Notes: generated by a model not told the origin, from the sequence alone. DNA of 64,000 bases from Streptomyces bathyalis (GCF_015910445.1 NZ_CP048882.1:1116001-1180000); one strand, 5' to 3'; numbered from the stretch's first letter, positions 1 through 9,087 are shown. Translations and numbers: made by a program.

Positions 1-1942
1 CGACGGGGAGGTGCGGCTGTGGGACCCGGTCTCGGGCAGCTGCCGGCACCGGATCGAGGTCCACCCCGGCGGCGTCTGGCCGGTGTCGCTCGACCTCGAC
101 GGGCGGCTGCTGGCGACCGGCGACGCCGAGGGCCTGGTGACGGTGTGGGACGTGGCCACCGGTCAGCCCCTGCACCGGCTGCCCGGCCACACCGTGCCCG
201 TGTACACGGCCGTCTTCAGCTCCGACGGCGGCACCCTCGTCACGGGTGACGCGGGTGCGGCCCTGCGGGTCTGGGACACCCGCACGGGGCGATGCACCGC
301 TGAGCTGGAAGGGCATCAAGGGGCCGTCTACCGGGCCAGGTTCAGCCCCGACGGGACGCTGCTGGCCACCGCCGACCGCGGCGCGGAAGGCCGCGGCACC
401 GTACGCGTCTGGGACGTGGCGGCCTCCGGCGAAGCGCCGCGAGAGGGCGGGCCCCGCCTGCTGCACGAGTTCACCGGCCACTCGGGCCACGTCTACACGC
501 TCGACTTCCATCCGGCGGGCGGTCTGCTCGTCAGCGGGGACACCGAAGGCCAAGTACGTCTGTGGGATCCCCGGGTGGGAGCACCGGCCGGCACGCTGGA
601 GCGCAGCACCGGTGCCGTCTACCAGGTGCTGTTCGGGGACGAGGGCCGGCTCCTGGCCGCCTGCGACAGCGACGGCGCGGTGCGGCTGTGGCGGGTGAAC
701 ACCTCCGGAACCGGCGGGCGTTCGGTCGCCCTGCTTCCGCAGCAGCCCGTCGAACACCGCGGCTCGGCCTGGGCGTGCGCCTTCCGCCCGCAGGACCGTC
801 AGCTGCTCACGGTCGGCAACGACGGCGGCGCGCAGATCTGGGACGCCGGTACGGGTCAGGGCAAGCGGATCCTGCGCGGCCACGGGCGGCGCGTCAACAC
901 GCTCGCCTTCAGCTCCGACGGCGCGCTCCTCGCCACCGGCGGCAACGACGGGATCGTACGGATGTGGGACGCCCGCACGGGACGGCGCACCACCGAACTC
1001 TCGGGCCGCGGCGACCGGTTGGTCTCCGCCGTCTTCAGCCCCGCGGGTCCCCTGCTCGGCACGGCGAGCAACGACGGCGACGTCTATCTGTGGAACGCCA
1101 CGACCGGCGAATACCTGCGGGAGATCGACGTCGAGACCGACCACACGTGGGCGGAGGCCTTCAGCGGCGACGGTGAACTCCTCGCAACCGCCAACGACGA
1201 CGACACCGTCCGGCTGTGGTGGCGCACCACCGGTGCGCATGTGACGACGCTGTCGCTGCACCGCGGGCGGGTGCGCTCCATCGCGTTCCGCGAGGACGGC
1301 GAACTCCTCGCCACCGGATGCGACGACAGCCACGTCAGGCTGTGGGAGCCCTCGACGGGACGTCTCGTCGCCGACCTGGAAGGGCACGCCGACCGCGTGT
1401 ACGCCGTCACCTTCTGCTGCGGCAACAGCGCGCTGCTGAGCGCCTCCTGGGACGGTACGGCCGTCGTGTGGGAGGACGGCGAGCAGCGGCACGTGCTGCG
1501 CGGGCACCGCGGGCGGCTGTGGACGGCGGCGGCGCATCCGCGTCGCCCGCTGCTGGCGACCGCCGGGGACGACCGCGCCATCTGCCTGTGGGACGCGGAC
1601 AGCGGCGAGATGACGGCCCGGCTGACGGGGCACACCGGTCGCGTGCACACCCTCGCCTTCAGCCCGGACGGTACGCAGCTCGCGAGCGGCGGCGAGGACG
1701 GCACGGTCCGCCTGTGGAGCCTCCCCGACGCCTCGGAGCCCGAAGCGACCCCCGAACTGCGGGCCACGCTGATCGGCATTCCCGGCGGCTGGGCGGCACT
1801 GACGCCGAGCGGCGGATACAAGTACGAGGGCGATGTGGCGGGCGAGTTCTGGCACGTCGTCGGCATGACGCGGTTCACCCCTGGAGAGCTCGACGCCTAC
1901 CTCCCGGGGGTCCACCGCCTCTCGCTCGACGCGGAGTTGTGA
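1..1942 (+). CDS. WD40 repeat beta-propeller protein, 5' end outside the window
   Basis: About 13 complete WD40 repeats plus one cut by the window edge are visible. Each ends in a W-D/E-x-x-x-G strand such as LWDPRVG, IWDAGTG, MWDARTG or LWEPSTG, followed by GH-x(5)-V-x-x-x-x-F-S. This would make roughly two seven-bladed propellers. After the last blade comes a tail of about 70 residues (GGWAALTPSGGYKYEGD, then GEFWHVVGMTRF and a final PGELDAYLPG). I recognise that tail from actinobacterial multidomain WD40 proteins, whose N-termini carry TIR, caspase-like, protease or NACHT modules. The frame is open back to base 2 in the middle of a repeat (DGEVRLW), so the GTG at 11 is not a credible start. 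The function of the missing N-terminus cannot be judged. The propeller is presumably a protein-binding scaffold or sensor. Confidence 0.9.
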   Translation, partial: DGEVRLWDPVSGSCRHRIEVHPGGVWPVSLDLDGRLLATGDAEGLVTVWDVATGQPLHRLPGHTVPVYTAVFSSDGGTLVTGDAGAALRVWDTRTGRCTAELEGHQGAVYRARFSPDGTLLATADRGAEGRGTVRVWDVAASGEAPREGGPRLLHEFTGHSGHVYTLDFHPAGGLLVSGDTEGQVRLWDPRVGAPAGTLERSTGAVYQVLFGDEGRLLAACDSDGAVRLWRVNTSGTGGRSVALLPQQPVEHRGSAWACAFRPQDRQLLTVGNDGGAQIWDAGTGQGKRILRGHGRRVNTLAFSSDGALLATGGNDGIVRMWDARTGRRTTELSGRGDRLVSAVFSPAGPLLGTASNDGDVYLWNATTGEYLREIDVETDHTWAEAFSGDGELLATANDDDTVRLWWRTTGAHVTTLSLHRGRVRSIAFREDGELLATGCDDSHVRLWEPSTGRLVADLEGHADRVYAVTFCCGNSALLSASWDGTAVVWEDGEQRHVLRGHRGRLWTAAAHPRRPLLATAGDDRAICLWDADSGEMTARLTGHTGRVHTLAFSPDGTQLASGGEDGTVRLWSLPDASEPEATPELRATLIGIPGGWAALTPSGGYKYEGDVAGEFWHVVGMTRFTPGELDAYLPGVHRLSLDAEL

Positions 1943-1943
1943 C

Positions 1944-1969
1944 GGGGCGCGCCCATCCGGCGCGTCCCC
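1944..1969 (+). terminator. hairpin after the WD40 gene
   Basis: GGGGCGCGCC pairs with GGCGCG-T-CCCC across a five-base loop with one bulged T. It starts two bases after the WD40 stop codon. There is no T-run, as is usual in high-G+C actinomycetes. Confidence 0.5.
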
Positions 1970-2039
1970 GCGGCCCGTTGCTCCTCCGTGCTCGTGCGGA
2001 GTCCAGGGGCGGCGCCCAGTCGGGAGTACCGGTTGGGAA

Positions 2040-3011
2040 TCATGGCGCCGCCGCGTAGCGAGCGGCCAGTACGGCAACGGCCGCCGCGAGGGCCTGACGC
2101 AGCTCGGGCGGACCGAGCACCTCGGCGTCCGTACCGAGCCTGAGCAGGTCACCGACGGCGACGGCCTGCGCCTCGACGGGAATCTCCACGCACACCCAGC
2201 CCTCCGCGTCCGGCGGACCCGCGTTCTCGACGGCTCGCGAGCCCACCGCGCCGAACTGCATGGGCAGCAGCCGCTGTGCCCAGGGCGAGATCCGCAGCCG
2301 GGCCGTGCCCTTGTGCACTGCCGACTCCAGCCGCCGGGAGGACTCCTCCCAGTGGGCGGCCAGGTCGAATCCCGCCGGCCGTTCGAAGACCTCTTCCGCC
2401 GTGTCCAGAGCGAGGAACCGCGAGATCCGGTACGTGCGCACAGCACCGTCGGCACGGGCCACGAGGTACCAGATGCCGCCCTTGAGGACGATGCCCAGCG
2501 GGTGCAGTTCCCGGTGCACCTCGCCCTTCCACCGCCGGTAGTGCGCACGCAGCACCCTCTGTTCCCACACCGCCTGGGCGGCCGGTGCCAGATACGGAAC
2601 GGGGTCGGCGTCCCGGAACCATGCCGGCGCGTCCAGATGGAAGCGGTCCTCCACGCGCCTCGCGCGTTCGGCCAGTTCGGCGGGGAGAGCGGCCTGCAGC
2701 TTCAGCCGGGCGGTCGCCAGTACCGCGCCAAGACCCAGGTCGCGCGCCGGGCCCGGCGCTCCGGGGAAGAAGAGGGAGCCGGCCTCCGCGTCCGTGAGCC
2801 CGGTCAGCCGCGTGCGGTACCCGTCCATCAGGCGGTAGCCGCCGGACGGCCCGCGGTCGGCGCAGACCGGGACGCCCGAGGCGCTGAGCGCCTCGACGTC
2901 GCGGTAGACCGTACGTACCGACACCTCCAGCTCCGCGGCGAGTTCGGGAGCGGTCATCCGCCCCCGGTTCTGGAGCAGCAGGAGCAGGGAGAGAAGCCGG
3001 TCGGCGCGCAT
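2040..3011 (-). CDS. YafY-type HTH/WYL-domain transcriptional regulator
   Basis: A 323-residue regulator. Residues 1-60 form a DeoR/HTH_11-like winged helix (MRADRLLSLLLLLQNRG, then PELAAELEVSVRTVYRD). A WYL domain lies near residues 140-210 and includes HPLGIVLKGGIWYLVAR and TYRISRF, followed by a WCX-like C-terminal region. WYL domains of this family sense ligands or nucleic acid. The start at 3011 is chosen because the HTH begins there; the frame stays open much further upstream, but through unrelated sequence. The gene is divergent from the DUF3224 gene at 3114, with a perfect 11-base inverted repeat between them, so it probably controls itself and that gene. Confidence 0.85.
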   Translation of the reverse strand: MRADRLLSLLLLLQNRGRMTAPELAAELEVSVRTVYRDVEALSASGVPVCADRGPSGGYRLMDGYRTRLTGLTDAEAGSLFFPGAPGPARDLGLGAVLATARLKLQAALPAELAERARRVEDRFHLDAPAWFRDADPVPYLAPAAQAVWEQRVLRAHYRRWKGEVHRELHPLGIVLKGGIWYLVARADGAVRTYRISRFLALDTAEEVFERPAGFDLAAHWEESSRRLESAVHKGTARLRISPWAQRLLPMQFGAVGSRAVENAGPPDAEGWVCVEIPVEAQAVAVGDLLRLGTDAEVLGPPELRQALAAAVAVLAARYAAAP

Positions 3012-3027
3012 GGAGCCATTGTCCTTC

Positions 3028-3054
3028 CGTACCTGACAGAAGGTGTCAGGTACG
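3028..3054. promoter_or_regulatory. perfect inverted repeat, probable operator of the WYL regulator
   Basis: CGTACCTGACA (3028-3038) is repeated exactly as TGTCAGGTACG (3044-3054) around the spacer GAAGG. It lies in the 102-base gap between the divergent regulator and DUF3224 genes, 17 bases from the regulator start. Size and symmetry suit a dimeric repressor. Assignment to the adjacent WYL protein is inference from position. Confidence 0.7.
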
Positions 3055-3113
3055 GCGACGAGGCTGATCGGACACTGCGGCGCGACCCGGCGCCGCCGAC
3101 CGAGAGGAAACCC

Positions 3114-3542
3114 ATGCCCGAGCGGACCACCGGCCGTTTCACCTTCGCCAATTGGGAGGAGAGTGCGGTCGGCACGAAGAGCGGAACGAACCCGAGACTC
3201 GCGCGTGCCTCCGTCACCAACACCTTCTCCGGCGGTGTCGAGGCCGCGGACACCACGTGCGAGTACGCCGTCGCCTACGTCTCGGAGACCGCCGGTACGT
3301 TCACCGGCATGGAACTGCTCGCGGGTCAACTCGACGGCCGGAAGGGCACCTTCGTCCTGGAGGAGCGCGGCTGGTTCGACGCGGACGGCACGGTGCACTG
3401 CACCTTCGAGGTGGTGGCCGGTTCAGGCACCGGAGACCTCAAGGGGCTGCGCGGAACGGGCAACTACACGGCCAGGCAAGGCGAAACGTCCTACCCGTAC
3501 ACCTTCGACTACGACCTGGACGGACCTGAGAGCCAGGCCTGA
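3114..3542 (+). CDS. DUF3224 family protein
   Basis: A 142-residue protein starting MPERTTGRFTFANWEE and ending in a YDLDGPESQA-type tail. The pattern of short beta strands (AYVSETAGTFTGMELLAG, GTFVLEERGWF, GTGDLKGLRGTGNYTARQG) matches DUF3224/allene-oxide-cyclase-barrel-like small actinobacterial proteins. There is no signal peptide, so it is cytosolic. AGAGGAAA precedes the ATG by about six bases and supports this start. The divergent WYL regulator and the inverted repeat in between suggest it is the regulated target. The biochemical role is unknown. Confidence 0.8.
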   Translation: MPERTTGRFTFANWEESAVGTKSGTNPRLARASVTNTFSGGVEAADTTCEYAVAYVSETAGTFTGMELLAGQLDGRKGTFVLEERGWFDADGTVHCTFEVVAGSGTGDLKGLRGTGNYTARQGETSYPYTFDYDLDGPESQA

Positions 3543-3564
3543 CGCGGGGGTGAGGTGCGGACGC

Positions 3565-3601
3565 GGGCGGCGGCCGCCGCGAGTTCGCGACGGCCGCGCC
3601 C
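3565..3601. terminator. strong hairpin between convergent genes
   Basis: GGGCGGCGGCCG (3565-3576) pairs with CGGCCGCGCCC (3591-3601) with one bulged G. A further CGCGA/TCGCG stem sits inside the loop. It lies between the DUF3224 stop and the permease stop and could serve both genes. Confidence 0.6.
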
Positions 3602-3613
3602 TGAGCCCTTTCG

Positions 3614-5179
3614 TCAGCCCCCCGCTGCCGCCTTCGGCGGGCTCACCCGCATCAGCGCCACATACAGCACCAGCGAACTCGTCACGCCGACCAACCAGCC
3701 GTAGTCCGCGAGCGGTTGGAGGAACGGGATCAGGCCGTCGGCCGGGAAGGGGCCCTTCCCCTTGGCGGAGTAGGAGCCGCCGACGGCCAGCAGCCCGCCC
3801 ACCACGAACGCGGCGACCGCCCGCCAGTTCCAGCCGGAGGTGTACCAGTACGCGCCGCCCTCGCGGTAGAGCTCGGCCAGGTGCAGGCGGGTGCGGCGCA
3901 CGATCCAGTAGTCGGCGATGAGGATGCCGGCGACGGTGCCGAGCAGGCCGCCGACCGTGCCGAGCCAGGTGTAGATGTACAGCTCGGGCGTCTCGGTCAG
4001 CTTCCACGGCATGATCACCACTCCGATGAGGCCCGTGATGAGCGCGCCCGTACGGAAGTTGATGAACCTCGGTGCGAGGTTCGCCAGGTCGTACGCGGGT
4101 GACACGACGTTCGCCGCGATGTTCACGGAGATCGTGGCGATGAGCACGGTCACCAGGGCGAAGAGCAGTCCGAAGACGTTGTCGGTCTTCCCGGCGAGCT
4201 CCACCGGGTCCCAGACCGAGGCCCCGTACAGAACCTGCGAGCCGGAGGTGACGAACACCGACATCAGGGCGAAGAGGGTCATCGTCGTGGGCAGGCCCAG
4301 GGACTGGCCCCACACCTGCGCCCGCTGGCCGGCGCCGAAGCGCGTGAAGTCGGGGATGTTGAGCGACAGGGTCGACCAGAAGGCGATCATGCCCATCAGC
4401 GCGGGGAAGAAGACCGGCCAGAACTCGGGGCCCCAGCCCAGCTTCGACGGCTCGTCCAGCAGCGGCCCGAAGCCCCCCGCCTTGACGGCTATCCACACCA
4501 GGAGCACCACCGCACCGACGATGACGAACGGCGCAGCCCAGTTCTCGAAGCGGCGGAGCGTCTCCATCCCCCGGTAGATGATGGCGAGTTCGAGCGCCCA
4601 GAACAGCAGGAAGCACAGCCACAGCGTCCAGGGCTCACCGCCGATCTTCGCCGCTTCGGTCCAGCCGCCGAAGATCTTGCCGAGCAGCACGAAGATGCCC
4701 TGTCCGCCGATCCACGTCTGGATGCCGAACCAGCAGCACGCCACCGCAGCGCGGATCATCGCGGGAAGGTTCGCTCCGCGCAGGCCGAAGGAGGCACGTG
4801 CGAAGACCGGGAAGGGAATGCCGTACTTGGGGCCCGCGTGACCGGTCAGCAGCATCGGCAGCAGCACGATGACATTGGCCAGGGCGATGGTGAAGACGGC
4901 CTGCTTCCAGTCCATGCCGAAGGCGATGAGACCCGAAGCGAGCATCCACGACGGGATGTTGTGGGCCATGCCGACCCACACGGCGACGAAGTTGTACGTG
5001 GTCCAGTGCCGCTTGGTCATCGGCACCGGATGCAGGTCGGCGTTGGCGAACCGGCTGCCTTCGGGTATCGCGCCCTCGGCGAGCTCCACCCGGCCGTCGG
5101 GATGCGTGAGTTCTTCGGTGCTGCCGTGACCGGGCACGTCCTGCGGGCCCGGTGCGGCGGTTGAAACGGTCCCGGTCAT
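3614..5179 (-). CDS. NCS1 family cytosine/uracil/hydantoin/allantoin-type permease
   Basis: A 521-residue protein with about 12 hydrophobic segments. It shows the NCS1 pattern: an N-terminal hydrophilic stretch, then RHWTTYNFVAVWVGMAHN, HAGPKYGIPFPVFARASFG and WFGIQTWIGG, and later NIAANVVSPAYD. These are the substrate-site helices of PucI/Mhp1-type transporters of nucleobases, hydantoins and allantoin. The start at 5179 (MTGTVST) follows an intergenic gap and fits the family. It is the last gene of the minus-strand operon after the oxidoreductase, hydantoinase, aminotransferase and amidohydrolase, which argues for uptake of a pyrimidine or hydantoin. The exact substrate is not decided by sequence. 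Confidence 0.9.
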   Translation of the reverse strand: MTGTVSTAAPGPQDVPGHGSTEELTHPDGRVELAEGAIPEGSRFANADLHPVPMTKRHWTTYNFVAVWVGMAHNIPSWMLASGLIAFGMDWKQAVFTIALANVIVLLPMLLTGHAGPKYGIPFPVFARASFGLRGANLPAMIRAAVACCWFGIQTWIGGQGIFVLLGKIFGGWTEAAKIGGEPWTLWLCFLLFWALELAIIYRGMETLRRFENWAAPFVIVGAVVLLVWIAVKAGGFGPLLDEPSKLGWGPEFWPVFFPALMGMIAFWSTLSLNIPDFTRFGAGQRAQVWGQSLGLPTTMTLFALMSVFVTSGSQVLYGASVWDPVELAGKTDNVFGLLFALVTVLIATISVNIAANVVSPAYDLANLAPRFINFRTGALITGLIGVVIMPWKLTETPELYIYTWLGTVGGLLGTVAGILIADYWIVRRTRLHLAELYREGGAYWYTSGWNWRAVAAFVVGGLLAVGGSYSAKGKGPFPADGLIPFLQPLADYGWLVGVTSSLVLYVALMRVSPPKAAAGG

Positions 5180-5310
5180 GGCACACACCTCTTCTGCTGG
5201 GTGCTGGGATGTTGTTCGGTTGTGGGTACGAGATCGTCGGTACGGGGCCGGGCGTTGCGGGTGAGCGGCATCCGCGCTGCCCGGCCGTCCGCTGCTCAGT
5301 TCTCCGCTGC

Positions 5311-6312
5311 TCAGCCGTTCAGAGCGGGGATGATGTCCCGTCCGTATGCGTCGATGACCGACTCCGTGGCGTCGTGCATGGCGTACACGGCGAACTGGTC
5401 GACTCCGAGATCCCGCAGGGTGCGCAGCTTCTCGATGTGTGCCTCGGCCGGGCCCAGCAGGCAGAAACGGTCGACGACCTCGTCGGGGACGAACTCGGTG
5501 TCGGGGTTCCCTGCGCGCCCGTGGTGCGTGTAGTCGTAGCCCTGACGTGCCTTGATGTAGCTGGTCAGCGCCGCGGGCACGAGGTCGGAGTCCTCTCCGT
5601 AGCGCGCCACGAGGTCGGCGACGTGGTTGCCGACCATGCCGCCGAACCAGCGGCACTGCTCCCGGGCGTGCTGGATGTCGTCACCGACGTACGCCGGTGC
5701 GGCCACGCAGACGGTGACGTCGTCCGGGTCGCGGCCGGCCTGTGCGGCCGCGACGCGCACCGCCTTCACCATCGACTCCGTCAGATAGGGGTCGGCGAGC
5801 TGGAGGATGAAGCCGTCCGCCTCGCGGCCCGCCATCGCCAATGCCTTCGGCCCGTACGCGGCCATCCATACGGGCAGCTTCCCGTCACGCACCCACGGCA
5901 GCTTGAGCGGCGTGCCGTCGACGACCGCCTCACGCCCCTCCGCGAGGTCGCGGATCGCGGACATCGCCTCGCTGACCCGCGCGAGGGTGTTGGGCTTGCG
6001 CCCGGCAACGCGCATCGCCGAGTCGCCCCTGCCGAGGCCGCACACGGTGCGGTTGCCGTACATCTCGTTCATGGTGGCGAAGGTCGAGGCCGTGACCTCC
6101 CACGAGCGGGTGCCGGGGTTGGTGACCATCGGCCCCACGATCAGCCGCTCGGTGTTCTCCAGCACGCGGCTGTGGATGACGAACGGCTCCTGCCACAGCA
6201 CCGCCGAGTCGAAGGTCCACCCGTAGCGGAAGCCCTGCCGCTCGGCACGCCTCATGAGGCCGACCGTCCGGGAGCCGGGCGGGTCCGTCTGCAGTACGAG
6301 TCCGAAGTCCAT
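5311..6312 (-). CDS. luciferase-like (LLM) F420-type oxidoreductase of the pyrimidine/hydantoin cluster
   Basis: A 333-residue single-domain luciferase-like TIM barrel. Landmarks are MDFGLVLQTDPP, GPMVTNPGTRSWEVTAS, VCGLGRGDSAMR and PVWMAAYGPKALAMAGREADG, which resemble methylene-tetrahydromethanopterin reductase-type F420 enzymes. It looks like the family predicted to be F420-dependent and often found beside dihydropyrimidinase genes (the CPS_4043-type family). The next gene upstream encodes a hydantoinase/dihydropyrimidinase 28 bases away on the same strand. No DPD/PydA-type enzyme is visible nearby, so it could carry out or replace the uracil/dihydrouracil redox step. A RutA-like oxygenase is the main alternative. 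Cofactor choice is inference. Confidence 0.8.
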   Translation of the reverse strand: MDFGLVLQTDPPGSRTVGLMRRAERQGFRYGWTFDSAVLWQEPFVIHSRVLENTERLIVGPMVTNPGTRSWEVTASTFATMNEMYGNRTVCGLGRGDSAMRVAGRKPNTLARVSEAMSAIRDLAEGREAVVDGTPLKLPWVRDGKLPVWMAAYGPKALAMAGREADGFILQLADPYLTESMVKAVRVAAAQAGRDPDDVTVCVAAPAYVGDDIQHAREQCRWFGGMVGNHVADLVARYGEDSDLVPAALTSYIKARQGYDYTHHGRAGNPDTEFVPDEVVDRFCLLGPAEAHIEKLRTLRDLGVDQFAVYAMHDATESVIDAYGRDIIPALNG

Positions 6313-6340
6313 GCCTGTCCTTTCCTTTCAACCGCTGGTT

Positions 6341-7747
6341 TCAGTCGAGGAGTTGGCACAGACCACGGGGTGTGTACTGCCCGTGCCCCGCGCGTCCTGT
6401 GTAGGTGCGCCTGTCGATGACCGTCTCGCCGCGTGAGAGCACCGTCTCGACCTGACCGGTGATCTGCTTGCCCTCGTACGCCGAGTAGTCGACGTTCATG
6501 TGGTGCGTGTCGACGGACAGCGTCTGCTGGGCCTGCGGGTCGTAGATGACGATGTCGGCGTCCGAACCGGGCTGCAGGGTCCCCTTCTTGGGGTACAGCC
6601 CGAACATGCGGGCCGGTGTGGCGCAGGCGAGCTCGATCCAGCGGCGCCGCGAGATGTGACCGTCGAGCACGGCCTGGTGCAGCAGGTCCATGCGGTGCTC
6701 GACGCCCGGCATCCCGTTGGGAATCTTGGAGAAGTCGCCGCGGCCGAGCTCCTTCTGGCCGACGAAGCAGAACGGGCAGTGGTCGGTGGAGACCACCTGG
6801 AGGTCGTTGGTACGCAGCCCCCGCCACAGCGCGGCCTGGTGCTCGCGCGGCCGCAGCGGCGTGGAGCAGACGTACTTGGCGCCGCCGAAGTCCGGCTCGG
6901 CGAGGTTGTCCGTGGAGAGGAACAGGTACTGCGGGCAGGTCTCCCCGAAGACCGGCAGGTTCTTGTCGCGTGCCGCGGCCAGCTCGGCAACGGCCTCCTC
7001 GGCGGAGACGTGCACGACGTACAGCGGTGAACCGGCCACCCGGGCGAGCTGGATGGCGCGGTGCGTGGCCTCCGCCTCCAGCAGCGCCTTCCGCACCTCG
7101 CCGTGGTGACGCGGGTCGGTGCGGCCCGCGGCCAGCGCCTGCTCGACGAGGACGTCGATGGCGATGCCGTTCTCCGCGTGCATCATGGTCAGGCCGCCGT
7201 TGGACGCCGTCCGCTGCATGGCGCGCAGGATCTGCCCGTCGTCGCTGTAGAAGACGCCCGGGTAGGCCATGAACATCTTGAAGGAGGTGATGCCCTCCTC
7301 CACCAGCATGTCCATCTCCTTCAGCGTCCCCTGATTCACGTCGGAGAGGATCATGTGGAACGCGTAGTCGATGGAGCACTGGGCGTCGGCCTTGGCGTGC
7401 CAGCGGTCCAGGCCCTCACGGAGCGCGTGGCCCTTCGTCTGGATCGCGAAGTCGACGATGGTCGTCGTACCGCCCCAGGCGGCCGCCCTGGTGCCGGTCT
7501 CGAAGTCGTCGGCGGAGAAGGTGCCGCCGAAGGGCATGTCCATGTGGGTGTGCGGGTCGACGCCGCCCGGGATGACGTACTTGCCGGTGGCGTCGATCGT
7601 GTGCTCGGCGTTCCAGCCCTCGGCAACGCTGCTTCCGGTGGCGGCGGTGGCGACGATCCGCCCGTCCTCGACGAGTACGTCCGCGTGCGTCTCGTCGGAC
7701 GCGGTGATGACGAGTCCCCCGCGAACGACCGTACGTGAGTGCGTCAT
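6341..7747 (-). CDS. hydA: D-hydantoinase/dihydropyrimidinase
   Basis: A 468-residue cyclic amidase of the amidohydrolase superfamily. All binuclear-metal ligands are present: H66 and H68 in DPHTHMDMPFGG, carboxylatable K157 in GITSFKMFM, H190 in MMHAENG, H246 in VVHVSAEEA and D322 in STDHCPF. MPFGGT after the HxH motif is typical of dihydropyrimidinases and hydantoinases. It opens the ring of 5,6-dihydropyrimidines or hydantoins to N-carbamoyl amino acids. The start ATG at 7747 overlaps the aminotransferase stop by four bases, indicating translational coupling. The downstream oxidoreductase and upstream amidohydrolase frame it in one pathway. Confidence 0.93.
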   Translation of the reverse strand: MTHSRTVVRGGLVITASDETHADVLVEDGRIVATAATGSSVAEGWNAEHTIDATGKYVIPGGVDPHTHMDMPFGGTFSADDFETGTRAAAWGGTTTIVDFAIQTKGHALREGLDRWHAKADAQCSIDYAFHMILSDVNQGTLKEMDMLVEEGITSFKMFMAYPGVFYSDDGQILRAMQRTASNGGLTMMHAENGIAIDVLVEQALAAGRTDPRHHGEVRKALLEAEATHRAIQLARVAGSPLYVVHVSAEEAVAELAAARDKNLPVFGETCPQYLFLSTDNLAEPDFGGAKYVCSTPLRPREHQAALWRGLRTNDLQVVSTDHCPFCFVGQKELGRGDFSKIPNGMPGVEHRMDLLHQAVLDGHISRRRWIELACATPARMFGLYPKKGTLQPGSDADIVIYDPQAQQTLSVDTHHMNVDYSAYEGKQITGQVETVLSRGETVIDRRTYTGRAGHGQYTPRGLCQLLD

Positions 7748-9087
7748 TGGGTTCTCTTCCCTCCCAGCTCGTTGTTGGCCGTACGCAAGGCGTGCTCGAG
7801 GATCTCGGCGCCCTCCTCCGCCTCGGCGACGGTGAGGCTCAGCGGTGGCGCGATGCGCAGCACGCTGCTCGTGGAGTGGCCGCCCCCCTTGCCGACGAGC
7901 AGGCCCCGCTCGCGCGCGGCCTCCAGCACCAGCGAGGCCGCCTTCGGGGACGGGGTGTCGGTGCCGGGCTCGACCAGTTCCACCCCGGCCATCAGGCCCC
8001 GGCCGCGCACCTCGCGTACGACGCCCAGGCCGGCGGACGCGGCACGCAGCCGCTCCATGAGCAGACCGCCGACGCGGCGGGCGTTGCCCTGAAGGTCGTG
8101 CTCCAGCAGGTAGTTGAGGTTGGCGTTGCCGGCGGCCATGGTGACGGGGCTGCCGCCGAAGGTGGAGATCGAGTTGGCCGGAAGGCAGTTCATGATGTCG
8201 GCCCGTGCGACGACTCCGCCGATGGACATGCCGTTGCCGATGCCCTTGGCGAAGGTGAGCATGTCGGGCGGGCCGGCCTGGGCGTGCGCCTGCCAGCCCC
8301 AGAAGTGCTCGCCGGTACGTCCCCAGCCGGTCTGCACCTCGTCGCTGATCCACAGGATGCCGCGCTCGTCGAGGACTTGGCGGAACGCGGCGAGCAGGCC
8401 GTCGGGCGGCGAGGTGAACCCGCCCACGCCCTGCACCGGTTCGGCGATCAGGGCGGAGACGTCACCGCCGGTCTGGCCGAGCATGTCCTCCAGGTCCGCG
8501 GTGCACGCCTCGATGAAATCCGCGTCGTCCAGGGCCGCGTAGGGGCCGCGGGTGCGGACGCCTCCGTGCACGTACAGCGTCTGCAGCGGCGAGAGGCTCG
8601 TGGGTGACCAGGCGCGGTTGCCCGTGATGCCGATCGCCGAGAAGGAACGGCCGTGGTAGCTGTTGCGCAGCGCCAGGATCTGGTTGGAGCGGCGGTAGGT
8701 CGTGGCCAGCAGCAGCGCCGTGTCGTTGGCCTCGGTGCCCGAGGTGGTGAAGAAGACGCGGGCGTCGGGGATTCCGGACAGGGCGGCGATGCGCTCGGCC
8801 AGCTCCACCATGGGCCGGTCAAGATACAGGCTGGACGTGTGCAGGATGCGCCCGGCCTGCTCACTGACGGCCTTGGTGACCTCCGGCAGCGCGTGGGCCG
8901 TCATCGTGGTGAGGATGCCGCCGAAGAAGTCGAGGTAGCGCTTGCCCTCGCCGTCCCAGACGTACCGTCCCTCACCGTGGGTGATCTCGATCGGCTCGTC
9001 GTAGTAGATCGCGAGCCAGTCGGGCAGCACGGCGCGGTGACGCTGCAGGAGCGCCGCCGCCGAGCCCGCTTCGTTCTGGGCGCTCAT
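7744..9087 (-). CDS. class III (omega) aminotransferase, probable beta-alanine/beta-amino acid transaminase
   Basis: A 447-residue PLP enzyme of fold type I, class III. Visible are the PLP phosphate region FFTTSGTEANDTAL, YHGRSFSAIGITG, ISDEVQTGWGRTG with the PLP-contacting Asp, and TFAKGIGNGMSIG with the Schiff-base lysine. It resembles alanine-glyoxylate/beta-alanine-pyruvate aminotransferases. Beta-alanine or 3-aminoisobutyrate is the last product of reductive pyrimidine breakdown, so transamination to a semialdehyde would complete the route. It overlaps the upstream amidohydrolase gene by one base and the hydantoinase gene by four. Confidence 0.9.
   Translation of the reverse strand: MSAQNEAGSAAALLQRHRAVLPDWLAIYYDEPIEITHGEGRYVWDGEGKRYLDFFGGILTTMTAHALPEVTKAVSEQAGRILHTSSLYLDRPMVELAERIAALSGIPDARVFFTTSGTEANDTALLLATTYRRSNQILALRNSYHGRSFSAIGITGNRAWSPTSLSPLQTLYVHGGVRTRGPYAALDDADFIEACTADLEDMLGQTGGDVSALIAEPVQGVGGFTSPPDGLLAAFRQVLDERGILWISDEVQTGWGRTGEHFWGWQAHAQAGPPDMLTFAKGIGNGMSIGGVVARADIMNCLPANSISTFGGSPVTMAAGNANLNYLLEHDLQGNARRVGGLLMERLRAASAGLGVVREVRGRGLMAGVELVEPGTDTPSPKAASLVLEAARERGLLVGKGGGHSTSSVLRIAPPLSLTVAEAEEGAEILEHALRTANNELGGKRTQ

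Noticed and set aside
5311..6312. RutA-type uracil monooxygenase
   Set aside because: No RutB-F companions are present, and the motifs resemble F420-type reductases. The neighbouring genes fit the reductive pathway.
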